Below, one piece after another: positions 51,880-62,555 of a stretch of DNA of 64,000 bases. Source of the DNA: Burkholderia ubonensis (GTDB lineage Bacteria; Pseudomonadota; Gammaproteobacteria; Burkholderiales; Burkholderiaceae); contig NZ_CP013420.1 in the NCBI RefSeq assembly GCF_001718695.1, positions 2,542,001 to 2,606,000 on the forward strand. Direction: 5' to 3'. A program made the position numbers and the translations under genes. The notes beneath the pieces were generated by a model. The model was not told the origin of the DNA, searched no databases, and saw only the letters and a program-made list of their open reading frames with translations. Each line of letters starts with the position of its first letter. Position 1 is the first letter of the stretch.

Positions 51880-53322
51880 TCAGAACTTCAGCATCAGCTT
51901 GATGAGCGCGGCGAAGCGCGTGCCGTAGGGCGGCGCGAGCAGGTTGCGCGCGTTCAGGCGCGCCTGCGTCAGCACCGGCTTCATCTTCGAGAACGTCACG
52001 AAGCCGTCGTAGCCGTGATACGCGCCCATCCCGCTTGCACCGACGCCGCCGAACGGCAGGCTGCCGCACGCGATGTGCATCAGCGTTTCGTTGACCGAGA
52101 CGCCGCCCGAGATCGTTTCGCGCATCACGCGCTCGACCGTGCCGCCGTCGTCGTCGAACAGGTACAGCGCGAGCGGCCGAGGCCGCGCGTTCACGTAGGC
52201 GATCGCCTCGTCGAGCCGTTCGTACGGCACGAGCGGCAGCAGCGGGCCGAAGATCTCCTCCTGCATCAGCTGCGACGCGGCCGGCACCTGCGTGAGCGCG
52301 CACGGCACGAAGCGGCGCGATGCCGGATCGGACGACGCGTCCGCGAGCGGGTGCAGTTGCGCGCCGGCCGCCCGCGCGTCGTTCGCGAGCTGCTGCAGCC
52401 GCGCGAAATGGCGGTCCGACACGATCGTCGTGTAATCGGCGTTGCGGGAGAAATCCGGATACATCTTCGCGAGCCGCATGCGCGCGCGCTCGATGAACGC
52501 GGCTTCCATCCCGCGCGGCAGCAGCACGTAGTCGGGCGCGATGCAGGTCTGGCCGGCGTTCAGCGTCTTGCCCGCGACGATCGCGTCGACGGCTGCGTCG
52601 AAACGCGCGTTCGGCCCGACGATCGCCGGCGACTTGCCGCCGAGCTCGAGCGTGACGGGCGTGAGGTTCTCGGCCGCCGCGCGCATCACGTGCCGGCCGA
52701 CCTGCGTCGAGCCGGTGAACAGCAGGTGGTCGAACGGCAGCGCGCTGAACGCGGCGCCGATTTCCGCGTCGCCGTTCACGACCGCGACGTGGTCGCGCGC
52801 GAAGGCCTTCGCGATCAGCTGCTCGAACAGCGCCGAGGTGCGCGGCGTCAGTTCGGACATCTTGACGATCGCGCGGTTGCCGGCCGCGAGCGCGCAGATC
52901 AGCGGGCCCGCCGCGAGCAGCACCGGGTAGTTCCACGGCACGACGATGCCGACCACGCCGAGCGGCTGCGGAATCACCTTCGCGCGCGCGGGCCGCAGCC
53001 ATTTGTTCATCGGCTTGCGGATCGGCTTCATCCAGCGCTTGCCGTGCTTCAGCGCCTCGTCGATCTCTTCCTTCGCCATCCAGATTTCCGACAGCAGCAC
53101 CTCCTGCTTCGCGCGATGGCCGAAGTCCGCGCTGATCGCGTCGGCGAGCGCGTCGGCATGGTCGATCAGCAGCGTGCGCAGCGTGCGCAGATGCTGCGCG
53201 CGGGTCTCCCAGTCGGGATACGGCGTGCGCAGGTAGGCGGCGCGCTGGTCGTGCAGCAGCGACGTGAGCGCATCGAGCGACGGCAGCGCTTGCGGGGCCA
53301 GTTCGGGCAGGTCGTTCTTCAT
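51880..53322 (-). CDS. Coniferyl-aldehyde-type dehydrogenase
   Basis: NAD(P)-dependent aldehyde dehydrogenase of the coniferyl aldehyde dehydrogenase (CalB) group. The 480 residues show PWNYPVLLAAGPLICALAAGN, FTGSTQVGRHVM, the general base Glu in VTLELGGKSPAIV, nucleophile Cys in LNAGQTCIAPDYVLL and EEIFGPLLPLVPY. The hydrophobic C-terminus (FAALIKLMLKF) is common in this group. Adjacent to a GMC oxidoreductase on the other strand, suggesting linked alcohol/aldehyde oxidation. Confidence 0.9.
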   Translation of the reverse strand: MKNDLPELAPQALPSLDALTSLLHDQRAAYLRTPYPDWETRAQHLRTLRTLLIDHADALADAISADFGHRAKQEVLLSEIWMAKEEIDEALKHGKRWMKPIRKPMNKWLRPARAKVIPQPLGVVGIVVPWNYPVLLAAGPLICALAAGNRAIVKMSELTPRTSALFEQLIAKAFARDHVAVVNGDAEIGAAFSALPFDHLLFTGSTQVGRHVMRAAAENLTPVTLELGGKSPAIVGPNARFDAAVDAIVAGKTLNAGQTCIAPDYVLLPRGMEAAFIERARMRLAKMYPDFSRNADYTTIVSDRHFARLQQLANDARAAGAQLHPLADASSDPASRRFVPCALTQVPAASQLMQEEIFGPLLPLVPYERLDEAIAYVNARPRPLALYLFDDDGGTVERVMRETISGGVSVNETLMHIACGSLPFGGVGASGMGAYHGYDGFVTFSKMKPVLTQARLNARNLLAPPYGTRFAALIKLMLKF

Positions 53323-54041
53323 CGCATGTTCTCCAGGTGAGCGTGGCGCGTCGGCCAGCAGTCAGGCCGCACGTGTGCGCTCGGCGAGCGTGGCGGGTCG
53401 GGTCGGGGCCGCATGCGCGACGCGGCGTGGGGCCGGATGCGTCGGGTGAGCGAAAACGGCATGAAGCGGCAGGCAAGCGTCGCGTCCGCGCGACGGTATC
53501 CGGATGCGGAATCGGGGCGACGCGGTGCGCGCAGGCGGCGCGAGCCGATCGTCGTGGCAAGCGCGGACGGCCGCGTCGGGCGCTCGCCGGTGCGGCGAAG
53601 CGCAGTCGCGCAGCATGGGCAGATGCGTGTGTGCACGCGCGACCCGCCGCTCGCTCGACGGGCCGTCCAAACGGTCGGCCGTGTGCGACGTCGTTCGATT
53701 TCGGCTGCTGCTGCATCGGCTGCAGCACGTCGCCGTGGTGGCGTCCGTTTGAATTGAAATGCGGGCGGCGCGCGGCGCGATCGGATCATCCGGTCGGCAC
53801 GCGGCTCGCAGAGCTTCGCGCTGCATCGTCGTCTCCCCAGTTTTGCGACGGCGCGGCGTCTGGCGGCCGTTGCATCGCGTCGCATCGATCGACACATCTT
53901 AAATTTAGTTCACGCGCGCGTTTAGAGGAATCGCTCTTTAATGGACCTGCCGCGCGCGCGATGGCCGTTCCTACAATGCCCGAACATTACAAGCGGGAGC
54001 CGGCCGAACCGGGCGCCATTCGTGACACGAAGGAGACGTGC
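53323..54041. other. Divergent intergenic region, no supported gene
   Basis: About 720 bp between the aldehyde dehydrogenase and GMC genes. Frames here translate to Arg-rich low-complexity sequence and look spurious. A short AT-rich island (CTTAAATTTAG near 53897-53907, CTCTTTAATGG near 53932-53942) is the likeliest promoter zone. Confidence 0.4.
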
Positions 54042-55679
54042 ATGCAATACGACTACCTCATCGTCGGGGCGGGTTCCGGCGGCGCGAGCCTCGCGGGCAG
54101 GCTCGCCGACGCATGCCCCGACGCGACGATCGCGCTGATCGAAGCGGGCGCGCACACCGAGCGCAACCTGCTCGTGAACATGCCGGTCGGCATCGCGGCG
54201 CTCGTGCCGTTCAAGCTCGGCACCAACTACGGCTACGAGACCGTGCCTCAGCCGGGCCTCGGCGGGCGCCGCGGCTACCAGCCGCGCGGGCGCGGGATGG
54301 GCGGCTCGAGCGCGATCAACGCGATGATCTACACGCGCGGCCATCCGTTCGACTACGACGAATGGGCGCGGCTCGGCGCGACGGGCTGGGGCTGGCAGGA
54401 CGTGCTGCCGTATTTCCGGCGCGCGGAAGGCAATGAGCGCGGCGCGAGCGCATGGCACGGCGCGGACGGCCCGCTCACGGTGTCCGATCTGCGCTTTCGC
54501 AATCCGTTCTCCGAACGATTCATCCAGGCCGCGCACGCGGCCGGCTATCCGCTCAACCACGATTTCAACGGGGCCGCGCAGGAAGGCGTCGGCTTCTACC
54601 AGGTCACGCATCGCGACGGCTCGCGCTGCAGCGTCGCGCGCGCGTATATCTACGGCCGCAACCGTCCGAACCTGCATGTGATCACCGATGCGACGGTGCT
54701 GCGCGTCGGCTTCGACGGCAAGCGCGCGGTCGGCGTCGCGATCGCGCGCAACGGGCGCGTGGAGACGCTCGGCGCGCGCGCGGAAGTGATCCTGTCGGCC
54801 GGCGCGTTCAACTCGCCGCAACTGCTGATGTGCTCGGGCGTCGGCCCGGCCGACCAGCTGCGCCGGCACGGCATCGCGGTCGTGCAGGATGCGCCGGACG
54901 TCGGCGCGAACCTGATCGATCACATCGACTTCATCATCAACACGCGCGTGAATTCGTCGGAACTGGTCGGCGTGTGCGTGCGCGGGCTCGCGAAGATGAC
55001 GCCCGCGCTCGCGCGCTACTTCTCGAGCCGCACCGGGATGATGACGAGCAACGTCGCGGAGGCGGGCGGCTTCATCAAGAGCGATCCGTCGCTCGAGCGG
55101 CCCGACCTGCAGCTGCATTTCTGCACGGCGCTCGTCGACGATCACAACCGCAAGATGCACTGGGGCTTCGGCTATTCGCTGCACGTGTGCGCGCTGCGGC
55201 CGTTCAGTCGCGGCACGGTGGCGCTTGCGAGCGGCGACGCGCGCGATGCGCCGCTGATCGATCCGCGCTTCTTCAGCGATGCGCGCGATCTCGACCTGCT
55301 GGTGCGCGGCGCGCAGGCGATGCGCAGGATCCTGTCGCAGGCGCCGCTCGCGTCGCAGGGCGGGCGCGAGCTGTACACGCGGCCGGACCAGACGGAAGCC
55401 GAGCTGCGCGCGACGATCGTTCAGCATGCCGACACGATCTATCACCCGGTCGGCACCTGCCGGATGGGCACGGACGCGCGCGCGGTCGTCGATCCGGCGC
55501 TGCGCGTGCGCGGCGTCGAAGGGCTGCGGGTGGTGGATGCGTCGGTGATGCCGACGCTGATCGGCGGGAATACGAATGCGCCGTCGGTGATGATCGGCGA
55601 GCGCGCGGCGGACTTCATCGTCGCCGCGCGCCGGGCGGGTGCGCCGCACGCGGCTGCGGCGGCGCTGCACGGCCGCTGA
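54042..55679 (+). CDS. GMC-family FAD oxidoreductase
   Basis: Choline-dehydrogenase-like alcohol oxidoreductase. The 545 residues start with the FAD dinucleotide fold DYLIVGAGSGGASLAGRLA, then GRGMGGSSAINAMIYTRGHP (GMC signature 1), SAGAFNSPQLLMCSGVGP (signature 2), the catalytic His region HPVGTCRMGTDARAV and a C-terminal NTNAPSVMIGERAAD. GGAG precedes the ATG. The true alcohol substrate cannot be read from sequence. Confidence 0.9.
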   Translation: MQYDYLIVGAGSGGASLAGRLADACPDATIALIEAGAHTERNLLVNMPVGIAALVPFKLGTNYGYETVPQPGLGGRRGYQPRGRGMGGSSAINAMIYTRGHPFDYDEWARLGATGWGWQDVLPYFRRAEGNERGASAWHGADGPLTVSDLRFRNPFSERFIQAAHAAGYPLNHDFNGAAQEGVGFYQVTHRDGSRCSVARAYIYGRNRPNLHVITDATVLRVGFDGKRAVGVAIARNGRVETLGARAEVILSAGAFNSPQLLMCSGVGPADQLRRHGIAVVQDAPDVGANLIDHIDFIINTRVNSSELVGVCVRGLAKMTPALARYFSSRTGMMTSNVAEAGGFIKSDPSLERPDLQLHFCTALVDDHNRKMHWGFGYSLHVCALRPFSRGTVALASGDARDAPLIDPRFFSDARDLDLLVRGAQAMRRILSQAPLASQGGRELYTRPDQTEAELRATIVQHADTIYHPVGTCRMGTDARAVVDPALRVRGVEGLRVVDASVMPTLIGGNTNAPSVMIGERAADFIVAARRAGAPHAAAAALHGR

Positions 55680-55696
55680 GCGGCGCGCGCGGATGC

Positions 55697-57106
55697 TCAG
55701 GCAAACGTATCGACGAGGCCGGCGCGGCTTGCGGTCGCGACCGTCGCCGCGGGTTGCGCGGCGTCGAGCGTCGCATCGGCGCCTGACGGTGCGCCGCCGC
55801 CGCGCCGCGCCGCTTGCCCGCCGGCGAACGACTGCTGCGGGTTCTGCTGCGAAGCGAAGCCGCCGTCGCTGACGGTCGCGCTGCCCAGGCCGAGGCCGCC
55901 GGCTTCCATCGCGTCACGCAGCTTCGGCAGCGCGGCTTCGACCGCGTCGCGCACCTGCGGGTGCTGCGACACGAACAGCGCGTGCGCGTGATTGTCCGCG
56001 ACCCGCAGCACGACCTGCAGCGGCCCGAGATCCGGCGGATTGAGCGTCAGCTCGGCGCTCTGCTGGTGCGCGTTCGACAGGAACACGACCTTCTGGCTCA
56101 ACGCGTCCGTCCAGTCGGCGGTGCCGACGTGCGGCGCGAGCACGTGCGCATTGGCCGCGGCGATCGAGCCGGCGACCGGAGACGCCTGCACGTTCGCCTG
56201 TGCCGCAGCCGCGGCCGTGGCCGCTGCGGTGGCGGCGGCCGCCGTCGCATCGGCTGCCGGGCTGGCGGCCTGTTCGCCGGACCCGAATCCATGCTGCGCG
56301 GCCGACTGGCCGCCCGCGCCGGCCTGCAGCGCCGAGGCGGCCGCTTGCGCGGGCGTCTGTTGGGTTGCGAGCGCACCCTTCGCGTCCGCGAGCGTGCGGT
56401 CGAAGGTCGGGACGGTCGGCGTGGACTGCGCGCCTGCGGCCGTCGGCGCAGCCGCCGACGACGTGCCCGCGGCGCCGGCGGGCAGCGCGATCGCGCCCGC
56501 GTCGCCGGTGAGCTTCGCGAGCGCGGCATGCAGCGCATCGCGGGCCGCTGCGGGCGCGACCGGCGTGGCGGCGGCATCCGTGCCGGCCTGATGTGCGAGC
56601 GCGGCGGTCGCGTCGGGCTGGCCCGCTGCGACCGCCGTGCCGGCGAGCGCGGCGGCGCCGGCAGCCGTCGCCGCGGCATCCGCGGCGGCCGGCGCCGGAT
56701 TGTCCACGCGCGCCTGCAATTGCGCCTGCATGGCGACGGCCGCGGCCAGCGCGGCCGCATCCGGGTTCGGCGTCGCGTTCGCGTCGTCGGTGGACTTGTC
56801 GTCGTGGTTGCCGGACGGCTTCGACGGGTTCGTGCCGGCGGCCGAGGTCGACGAATTCGGCGCCGACGTCGACGCGGCCGATGAAGTCGCGCCATCCGAC
56901 GTGTCGCCGCTGGCGGCGTCGTGGCGGCTGGCGACGCTTTGCTGCAGCGTCTGCGCGAACGGCACGGCGGCCGGGCCGCTGGCGGAATCGTTGCCGGCCG
57001 ACGCGGCCGGCGTGGCGGATGCGGCCGACGAGCCCGAGTTGCGAACGGCCTTGATGGCGGCGCCGGCGGTGTCGATCAGGGCGCCGAGCAGGGGAAGAGG
57101 GAGCAT
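55697..57106 (-). CDS. fliK: Flagellar hook-length control protein FliK
   Basis: Secreted ruler that sets hook length and switches export specificity. The 469 residues (start MLPLPLLGALIDTAGAAI) are mostly Ala/Gly/Thr/Gln-rich and disordered. The conserved C-terminal domain is recognisable in LSQKVVFLSNAHQQSAELTLNPPDLGPLQV. The long low-complexity middle accounts for weak similarity elsewhere. Last gene of the fliFGHIJK run. Confidence 0.88.
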   Translation of the reverse strand: MLPLPLLGALIDTAGAAIKAVRNSGSSAASATPAASAGNDSASGPAAVPFAQTLQQSVASRHDAASGDTSDGATSSAASTSAPNSSTSAAGTNPSKPSGNHDDKSTDDANATPNPDAAALAAAVAMQAQLQARVDNPAPAAADAAATAAGAAALAGTAVAAGQPDATAALAHQAGTDAAATPVAPAAARDALHAALAKLTGDAGAIALPAGAAGTSSAAAPTAAGAQSTPTVPTFDRTLADAKGALATQQTPAQAAASALQAGAGGQSAAQHGFGSGEQAASPAADATAAAATAAATAAAAAQANVQASPVAGSIAAANAHVLAPHVGTADWTDALSQKVVFLSNAHQQSAELTLNPPDLGPLQVVLRVADNHAHALFVSQHPQVRDAVEAALPKLRDAMEAGGLGLGSATVSDGGFASQQNPQQSFAGGQAARRGGGAPSGADATLDAAQPAATVATASRAGLVDTFA

Positions 57107-57137
57107 GACGATTCTCTGGTTCGAAAGCGTTGAGCGG

Positions 57138-57596
57138 TTAGGCCGAGCGGGCCGCGTCGGCCCGCATCCGCAGGATCTTCGCGGCATGCTCGTCGGCCTC
57201 GCGCTGTTCGCGCTTCGCGGTGCGGACCGCTTCCTGCGCGACGCCGCGCGCCTGCAGGATTTCGTACGAGCCGACGGTGCGTTTCTTCAGCTGCCAGTGG
57301 GGGCGGGCTTCGTCGATGCGCGCGTCGGCGGCGGCCAGCACGTTGCGCTGCTGGGCGATCGCCGCGTCGAGCGTGTCGAGGAAGGCCTGGAAATTCCGCC
57401 AGTTGCCGGCGGGCATCCCGTGCTGCGCGGATTGCGCGAAGCGCGCGTGATATTCGTCGCGGTAGCGCAGCAGCGAGTCGAGCTGTTCGGCGGCCGCGCT
57501 GCGATCGCGCTGCGCGGTGCCGAGCTGCTTGGCCGCGGCGTCGAGGTCTTCCTGCGCGCGGTCGAGCAGCAGTTGCAACGGAAATCCATGTGCCAT
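57138..57596 (-). CDS. fliJ: Flagellar export chaperone FliJ
   Basis: A 152-residue, almost wholly alpha-helical coiled-coil protein (start MAHGFPLQLLLDRAQEDLDAA). FliJ links the FliI ATPase to the export gate. It lies five bases after fliI and 31 before fliK. Confidence 0.92.
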   Translation of the reverse strand: MAHGFPLQLLLDRAQEDLDAAAKQLGTAQRDRSAAAEQLDSLLRYRDEYHARFAQSAQHGMPAGNWRNFQAFLDTLDAAIAQQRNVLAAADARIDEARPHWQLKKRTVGSYEILQARGVAQEAVRTAKREQREADEHAAKILRMRADAARSA

Positions 57597-57601
57597 CGGC
57601 G

Positions 57602-59128
57602 TCAGCCTCCGTATTCGTCGAACAGCGCATCGAGCGCGGCGAGGCTCGATGCGAACGGCGCGCATTCGCGAAAGCCCTGCTGCAGGAACGCTTCGATGTG
57701 CGGGTAAAGCGCGATCGCGCGGTCGAGCTGCGCGTCGCGGCCGGGCGCATACGCGCCCACCGCGATCAGGTCGCGGTTGCGCTGGTAGCGCGACAGCATC
57801 TGCTTGAACTGGCGGACGTGGTCGAGGTGCGTGTCGTCGATCAGCGCGGTCATCGCGCGGCTGATCGACGCCTCGATGTCGATCGCCGGATAGTGGCCGG
57901 CCTCGGCGAGCGCACGCGACAGCACGATGTGGCCGTCGAGGATCGCGCGCGCCGAATCGGCGATCGGGTCCTGCTGGTCGTCGCCTTCGGTCAGCACCGT
58001 GTAGAACGCGGTGATCGAGCCGCCGCCTTCCGGCCCGTTGCCGGTGCGCTCGACGAGCGCGGGCAGCTTCGCGAACACCGACGGCGGATAGCCCTTGGTC
58101 GCGGGCGGCTCGCCGATCGCGAGCGCGATCTCGCGCTGCGCCATCGCGTAGCGGGTCAGCGAATCCATCAGCAGCAGCACGTGCTTGCCCTGGTCGCGGA
58201 ACCATTCGGCGAGCGCCGTCGCGTACGCGGCGCCCTGCATCCGCAGCAGCGGCGACACGTCGGCGGGCGCCGCGACCACGACCGAGCGCGCGAGGCCGTC
58301 CTCGCCGAGGATCTGCTCGATGAATTCCTTCACTTCGCGGCCCCGTTCGCCGATCAGGCCGATCACGATCACCTCGGCGCTCGTGTAGCGCGCCATCGTG
58401 CCGAGCAGCACCGACTTGCCGACGCCGGAGCCCGCGAACAGGCCCATCCGCTGGCCGCGCCCGACGGTGAGCAGCGCGTTGATCGCGCGCACGCCGACGT
58501 CGAGCACATGGTGGATCGGCTCGCGATCGAGCGGGTTGATCGACGCCGCGGAGAGCGGCGCGTCGACCTTCGACGTGAGCGGGCCGAGGTTGTCGAGCGG
58601 GCGGCCCGATGCGTCGACGACGCGCCCGAGCATGTCCCAGCCGACCGGCAGGCGCTTGGCGCCCGCGAGCGGATCGGCGACCGGCGCGCGTTCGAGCGGC
58701 CACACGCGCGCGCCGGGCAGCACGCCCGCGACGTCGGTGGTCGGCATCAGGAACAGGCGCTCGCCGGCGAAGCCGACGACTTCCGCCTGCGCCACCGGCA
58801 GCGTGCTGCCGGGCGGCAATTCGATCGTGCATTCGGCGCCGACCGACAGGCGCAGCCCGATCGCCTCGAGCACGAGGCCCGCCGCGCGGGTGAGGCGGCC
58901 GCACGGGCGCAGCGGCAGCGCGCGGCGGCTGCGCGCCGCCAGGCCGTTCAGGTGCGTGCGCCAGTGCGCGAGGTGCGGGTTGTGCGGCGCGCGCGGCGCG
59001 GCGTCGGCGGCCGCGGGGGCCGGCGCGGGCTCGCGCGGGGCGTCCGGGCCGAACGACGCGAGCGCGAGTTCGCGCTCGAGCGGCGTCATGCCGTCATGCG
59101 CGAACGATTCGGGCGTGGGCGTCACCAT
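57602..59128 (-). CDS. fliI: Flagellum-specific ATPase FliI
   Basis: ATPase of the flagellar type III export apparatus, resembling F1 beta. The 508 residues contain Walker [33 protein letters not shown] and Walker [18 protein letters not shown]. An N-terminal extension of about 60 Ala/Pro-rich residues precedes the conserved domain. Start overlaps the fliH end by seven bases. Confidence 0.95.
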   Translation of the reverse strand: MVTPTPESFAHDGMTPLERELALASFGPDAPREPAPAPAAADAAPRAPHNPHLAHWRTHLNGLAARSRRALPLRPCGRLTRAAGLVLEAIGLRLSVGAECTIELPPGSTLPVAQAEVVGFAGERLFLMPTTDVAGVLPGARVWPLERAPVADPLAGAKRLPVGWDMLGRVVDASGRPLDNLGPLTSKVDAPLSAASINPLDREPIHHVLDVGVRAINALLTVGRGQRMGLFAGSGVGKSVLLGTMARYTSAEVIVIGLIGERGREVKEFIEQILGEDGLARSVVVAAPADVSPLLRMQGAAYATALAEWFRDQGKHVLLLMDSLTRYAMAQREIALAIGEPPATKGYPPSVFAKLPALVERTGNGPEGGGSITAFYTVLTEGDDQQDPIADSARAILDGHIVLSRALAEAGHYPAIDIEASISRAMTALIDDTHLDHVRQFKQMLSRYQRNRDLIAVGAYAPGRDAQLDRAIALYPHIEAFLQQGFRECAPFASSLAALDALFDEYGG

Positions 59129-59805
59129 GCGCTCACCTTGCCGATCGCGGCGGCGACGCGCTGCCAGCGGGTCGGCAGCGTCGCGTCGACTTCGCCCGTC
59201 GCGGCGTGCGCGCGGCAGCCGCCGCGCTCGATCGTCGCATCGGTGCGCACGCTCCAGCCGAGCGCGTCGAGTTCTTCCTGCAGGTACGCCTCGACGACCG
59301 GCAGGTCGGCGGGATGCACCGTGAGGTGCGGCGCGCCCGACAGCGCCGGCTCGGCCGCGAGCACGTCGCGCACCGCGGCGACGAGGGCGGCCGGGTCATG
59401 CTTCACGTGCTGGCGCACGACCTGCTGCGCGATGTCGAGCGCGAGCTGCGCGACGTCGGCGGCGAGATCGTGCTCGGCGGCGGCCAGCGCCTCCCGGAAC
59501 GACGCGGCGAGCGCCGCGAGCTGCGCGGCCTGCTCGCGCACCTCGGCCTGGCCGGCCTCGAAACCCTGCTGGCGGCCCTGCTCGTAGCCGGCCTGGTAGC
59601 CGAGCGCCTGGCCCTCGACGTGACCGGACGACAGCCCTTCCGCGTGCGCGGCGTCGCGCACGCGCTGCAATTCCTCGGCGAGCGCGGCCGCGGCTGCGGC
59701 CGCGGTGTCGGGCGGCGGCGGGGGAGGCGGCGGGTCGAACGACGCCATTTCCCACCGCTGGTAGGCGGTGAGGCTGCCCGCGCGGTCGCTCGCCGGATCA
59801 GACAT
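59122..59805 (-). CDS. fliH: Flagellar assembly protein FliH
   Basis: Negative regulator and stator-like partner of FliI. The 227 residues start with a Pro-rich stretch ([12 protein letters not shown]), then a helical region with FliH-type GxxxG repeats ([25 protein letters not shown]) and a C-terminal V-ATPase-E-like domain ([24 protein letters not shown]). Confidence 0.93.
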   Translation of the reverse strand: MSDPASDRAGSLTAYQRWEMASFDPPPPPPPPDTAAAAAAALAEELQRVRDAAHAEGLSSGHVEGQALGYQAGYEQGRQQGFEAGQAEVREQAAQLAALAASFREALAAAEHDLAADVAQLALDIAQQVVRQHVKHDPAALVAAVRDVLAAEPALSGAPHLTVHPADLPVVEAYLQEELDALGWSVRTDATIERGGCRAHAATGEVDATLPTRWQRVAAAIGKVSAW

Positions 59806-60793
59806 ACGCGTCTTCCGCCTTGCCGCCGATCACGATCTGGCCGCCCTCGGCGAGGTTGCGCACGATCTGCAGGATGCGGCGCTGCTGCGTCTCGACTTCG
59901 GACACGCGCACCGGGCCGCGCGCGTCGAGATCCTCGGCGAGCAGTTCGGCCGCGCGCTGCGACATGTTCGCCAGGAATTTCTGGCGCAGCGCGGGCGGCG
60001 CGCCCTTCAGCGCGATGATCAGCGTTTCCGACTCGACTTCCTTCAGCACCAGATGGATCGCGCGGTCCTCGAGGTCGAGCAGGTTCTCGAACACGAACAT
60101 CTGGTCGATGATCTTCTGCGCGAGGTCCGGATCGTACTGGCGGACGTTCTCGAGCACGCCTTCCTCGTGCACCGACGTCATGAAGTTCAGGATCTCGGCC
60201 GCGGTGCCGATGCCGCCCATCGGGCTGCGCTTCAGGTTGTCGCTGCCGGACAGGAGGCCCGACAGCACGTCGTCGAGCTCGCGCAGCGCGGCCGGCTGGA
60301 TGCCGTCGAGCGTCGCGATCCGCAGCAGCACGTCGTTGCGCAGCCGCTCGGTGAAGCACGACGCGATTTCGGACGCCTGGTCGCGGTCGAGATGCACGAG
60401 GATCGTCGCGATGATCTGCGGATGCTCGTTCTTGATCAGCTCGGCCACCGCGCTCGAATCCATCCACTTCAGGCCTTCGATGCCGCTCGTGTCGCTGCCC
60501 TGCAGGATGCGGTCGATCAGCACGCCGGCCTTGTCCTCGCCGAGCGCCTTCGTCAGCACCGAGCGGATGTAGTCGTTCGAATCGAGCGACAGCGCCGTGT
60601 GCTGCTCGGCTTCCTTCGCGAACTCGTTCAGCACGCGCTCGACCTCCTCGCGCGTGACGTTGCGCAGCGCGGCCATCGCTGCGCCGATCTTCTGCACCTC
60701 GCGCGGCGCGAGGAATTTGAATACCTGCGCGGCCTCTTCCTCGCCGATCGACATCAGCAGGAGCGCGCTCTTGGTCAAGCCTTCAGCGTTCAT
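59798..60793 (-). CDS. fliG: Flagellar motor switch protein FliG
   Basis: Rotor protein that transmits torque and binds CheY-controlled FliM. The 331 residues begin MNAEGLTKSALLLMSIGEEEAAQVFKF and contain the middle-domain EHPQ motif (KNEHPQIIATILVHLD) and the charged C-terminal torque helix region (VLKEVESETLIIALKGAPPALRQKFLANMSQRAAE). Overlaps fliF and fliH slightly. Confidence 0.96.
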   Translation of the reverse strand: MNAEGLTKSALLLMSIGEEEAAQVFKFLAPREVQKIGAAMAALRNVTREEVERVLNEFAKEAEQHTALSLDSNDYIRSVLTKALGEDKAGVLIDRILQGSDTSGIEGLKWMDSSAVAELIKNEHPQIIATILVHLDRDQASEIASCFTERLRNDVLLRIATLDGIQPAALRELDDVLSGLLSGSDNLKRSPMGGIGTAAEILNFMTSVHEEGVLENVRQYDPDLAQKIIDQMFVFENLLDLEDRAIHLVLKEVESETLIIALKGAPPALRQKFLANMSQRAAELLAEDLDARGPVRVSEVETQQRRILQIVRNLAEGGQIVIGGKAEDAYV

Positions 60794-62555
60794 CGTTCAC
60801 CCAGCTCTTCACGACGGTTGCGACGATCTTCGGATCCTGGCGGGCGATCGTGCGTGCGTAGTCGAGGTTGCGCTCATAGCGGTGCTTCTCGTTTTCGAAG
60901 CCGAGCAGCAGCGCGTCGGCATCTTCGTGCGCGGCGGCCTTCTCCGGCGCGGGCAGGCCGTCCAGCACGACCGCGTCTTCCGGCGCCGGCAGCGCGGGCG
61001 CGGCCGGCTCGGGCGGCGGGAACGCGCGGCGCATCGCCGGGCGCACCACCGCGAAGTACAGCGCCGCCGCGACCGCCGCGATGCCGAGCCACTTCGCGGC
61101 TTCCTTCGCCATGTCGATGATGTCCGGCTGGCGGTACCACGGCAGGTTGGCGTACGGGTCGCCGGCGGCCGTGAACGTGCTGTTGACGACGTTCACCGAG
61201 TCGCCGCGCTTCGCGTCGTAGCCCATCGCGTCCTTCACGAGCTGCTCGACCTGCGCGAGCTTCGCGGGCGGCAGCGGCTGCATCGTCACGTGGCCCTTCG
61301 AATCGGCGACCGGCTGGTAGTTGACGACGACCGCGACCGACAGCCGCTTCACGCTGCCCATCGGCTGCTCGACGTGGCGGATCGTCTTGTCGAGCTCGTA
61401 GTTGGTCGTCGAATCCTTGCGGTCGCTGACCGGCGTCGCCTGCGGCCCGTTCTGGCCGTTGCCCGCGACGATCGGCGCGGAGGCCGGCTGCGGCGGCGTG
61501 TTCGACAGCGCGCCCGGCACGCCCGATGCGCCGCCCTGGGCGAGCTCGGTCGCGGTGCTGGTCTGCTGGCTGCGGATCGCGGTCTGCTGCGGCGTGCCGT
61601 TCGGGCCGTAGCTTTCCGAGGTCTGCTCGAGCCGCGAGAAGTCGATGTCGGCGCTCACCTGCGAACGCGCGTTGCCGGTGCCGAAGATCGGCGCGAGGAT
61701 CGCGTCGATGCGCTTCTGCGTGTTGCGCTCGACCTGCTGCACGTACTTGAGCTGGCTCGCGTCGAGGCCGGTCGCCGACGCCGGCTGCGTCAGCAGGTTG
61801 CCGTCCTGGTCGACGATCGTGACGTTCTTCGCGGGCATGTCGGGCACGCCGGACGACACCATCCGCGTGATCGCCAGCACCTGGCCCTCGTCGAGCACGC
61901 GGCCCGGGTAGAGATCGACGAATACCGACGCGCTCGGCGCTTCCTTGTCGCGCACGAACACCGACGGCTTCGGGATCGCGAGATGCACGCGCGCCGCTTG
62001 CACGGCGTTGACCGACTCGATCGTGCGCTGCAGCTCACCTTCGAGCGCGCGCTGGTAGTTGATCTGCTCGGCGAACTGGCTGATGCCGAATTTCTGGTTG
62101 TCCATCAGCTCGAAGCCGACCGAGCCGCCCTTCGGCAGCCCGAGCGCCGCGAGCTTCAGGCGCGTTTCGTGGACCTGGTTCGCCGGCACGAGGATCGCGC
62201 CGCCGGCGTCGGCGAACTTGTAGGGAACGTTTGCCTGCTGGAGCGCGGCGATGATCGCACCGCCGTCGCGGTCCGACAGGTTGCTGTACAGCACGCGGTA
62301 GTCGGGCGCGCGGGTCCACAGCACGAGGGCGACGATCACGGCGACCGCGAAGGCGGCGGCGATGATGAACGGCAGCTTCGGGTTGCCGCGCATCCGCGCG
62401 ATGCCCGGAATCCGTTCAGCGAAGCCGCCGAGCCCGAAGTCCACGCCCGCGCCGCCAGCCCCCGGCAGCGCCGCGGCCGCGGCGGCGCCGGGCGCCGGGC
62501 TGGCGAGGCCAGTGCGGGCGTCGGGATTGATCAGCGAATTGGCCTGCGAATCCAT
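60783..62555 (-). CDS. fliF: Flagellar MS-ring protein FliF
   Basis: Forms the inner-membrane MS ring. The 590 residues have a first transmembrane helix near 62-80 (FIIAAAFAVAVIVALVLW), periplasmic ring-building domains (VHLAIPKPSVFVRDKEAPSASVFVDL) and a second helix near 490-507 (LGIAAVAAALYFAVV). The cytoplasmic tail (YARTIARQDPKIVATVVKSWV) docks FliG. Heads the minus-strand fli operon, divergent from fliE. Confidence 0.96.
   Translation of the reverse strand: MDSQANSLINPDARTGLASPAPGAAAAAALPGAGGAGVDFGLGGFAERIPGIARMRGNPKLPFIIAAAFAVAVIVALVLWTRAPDYRVLYSNLSDRDGGAIIAALQQANVPYKFADAGGAILVPANQVHETRLKLAALGLPKGGSVGFELMDNQKFGISQFAEQINYQRALEGELQRTIESVNAVQAARVHLAIPKPSVFVRDKEAPSASVFVDLYPGRVLDEGQVLAITRMVSSGVPDMPAKNVTIVDQDGNLLTQPASATGLDASQLKYVQQVERNTQKRIDAILAPIFGTGNARSQVSADIDFSRLEQTSESYGPNGTPQQTAIRSQQTSTATELAQGGASGVPGALSNTPPQPASAPIVAGNGQNGPQATPVSDRKDSTTNYELDKTIRHVEQPMGSVKRLSVAVVVNYQPVADSKGHVTMQPLPPAKLAQVEQLVKDAMGYDAKRGDSVNVVNSTFTAAGDPYANLPWYRQPDIIDMAKEAAKWLGIAAVAAALYFAVVRPAMRRAFPPPEPAAPALPAPEDAVVLDGLPAPEKAAAHEDADALLLGFENEKHRYERNLDYARTIARQDPKIVATVVKSWVNDER

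Noticed and set aside
53319..53897. 192-codon minus-strand frame upstream of the aldehyde dehydrogenase
   Set aside because: Arg-rich low-complexity translation with no helix-turn-helix or other domain; I treat the region as intergenic.
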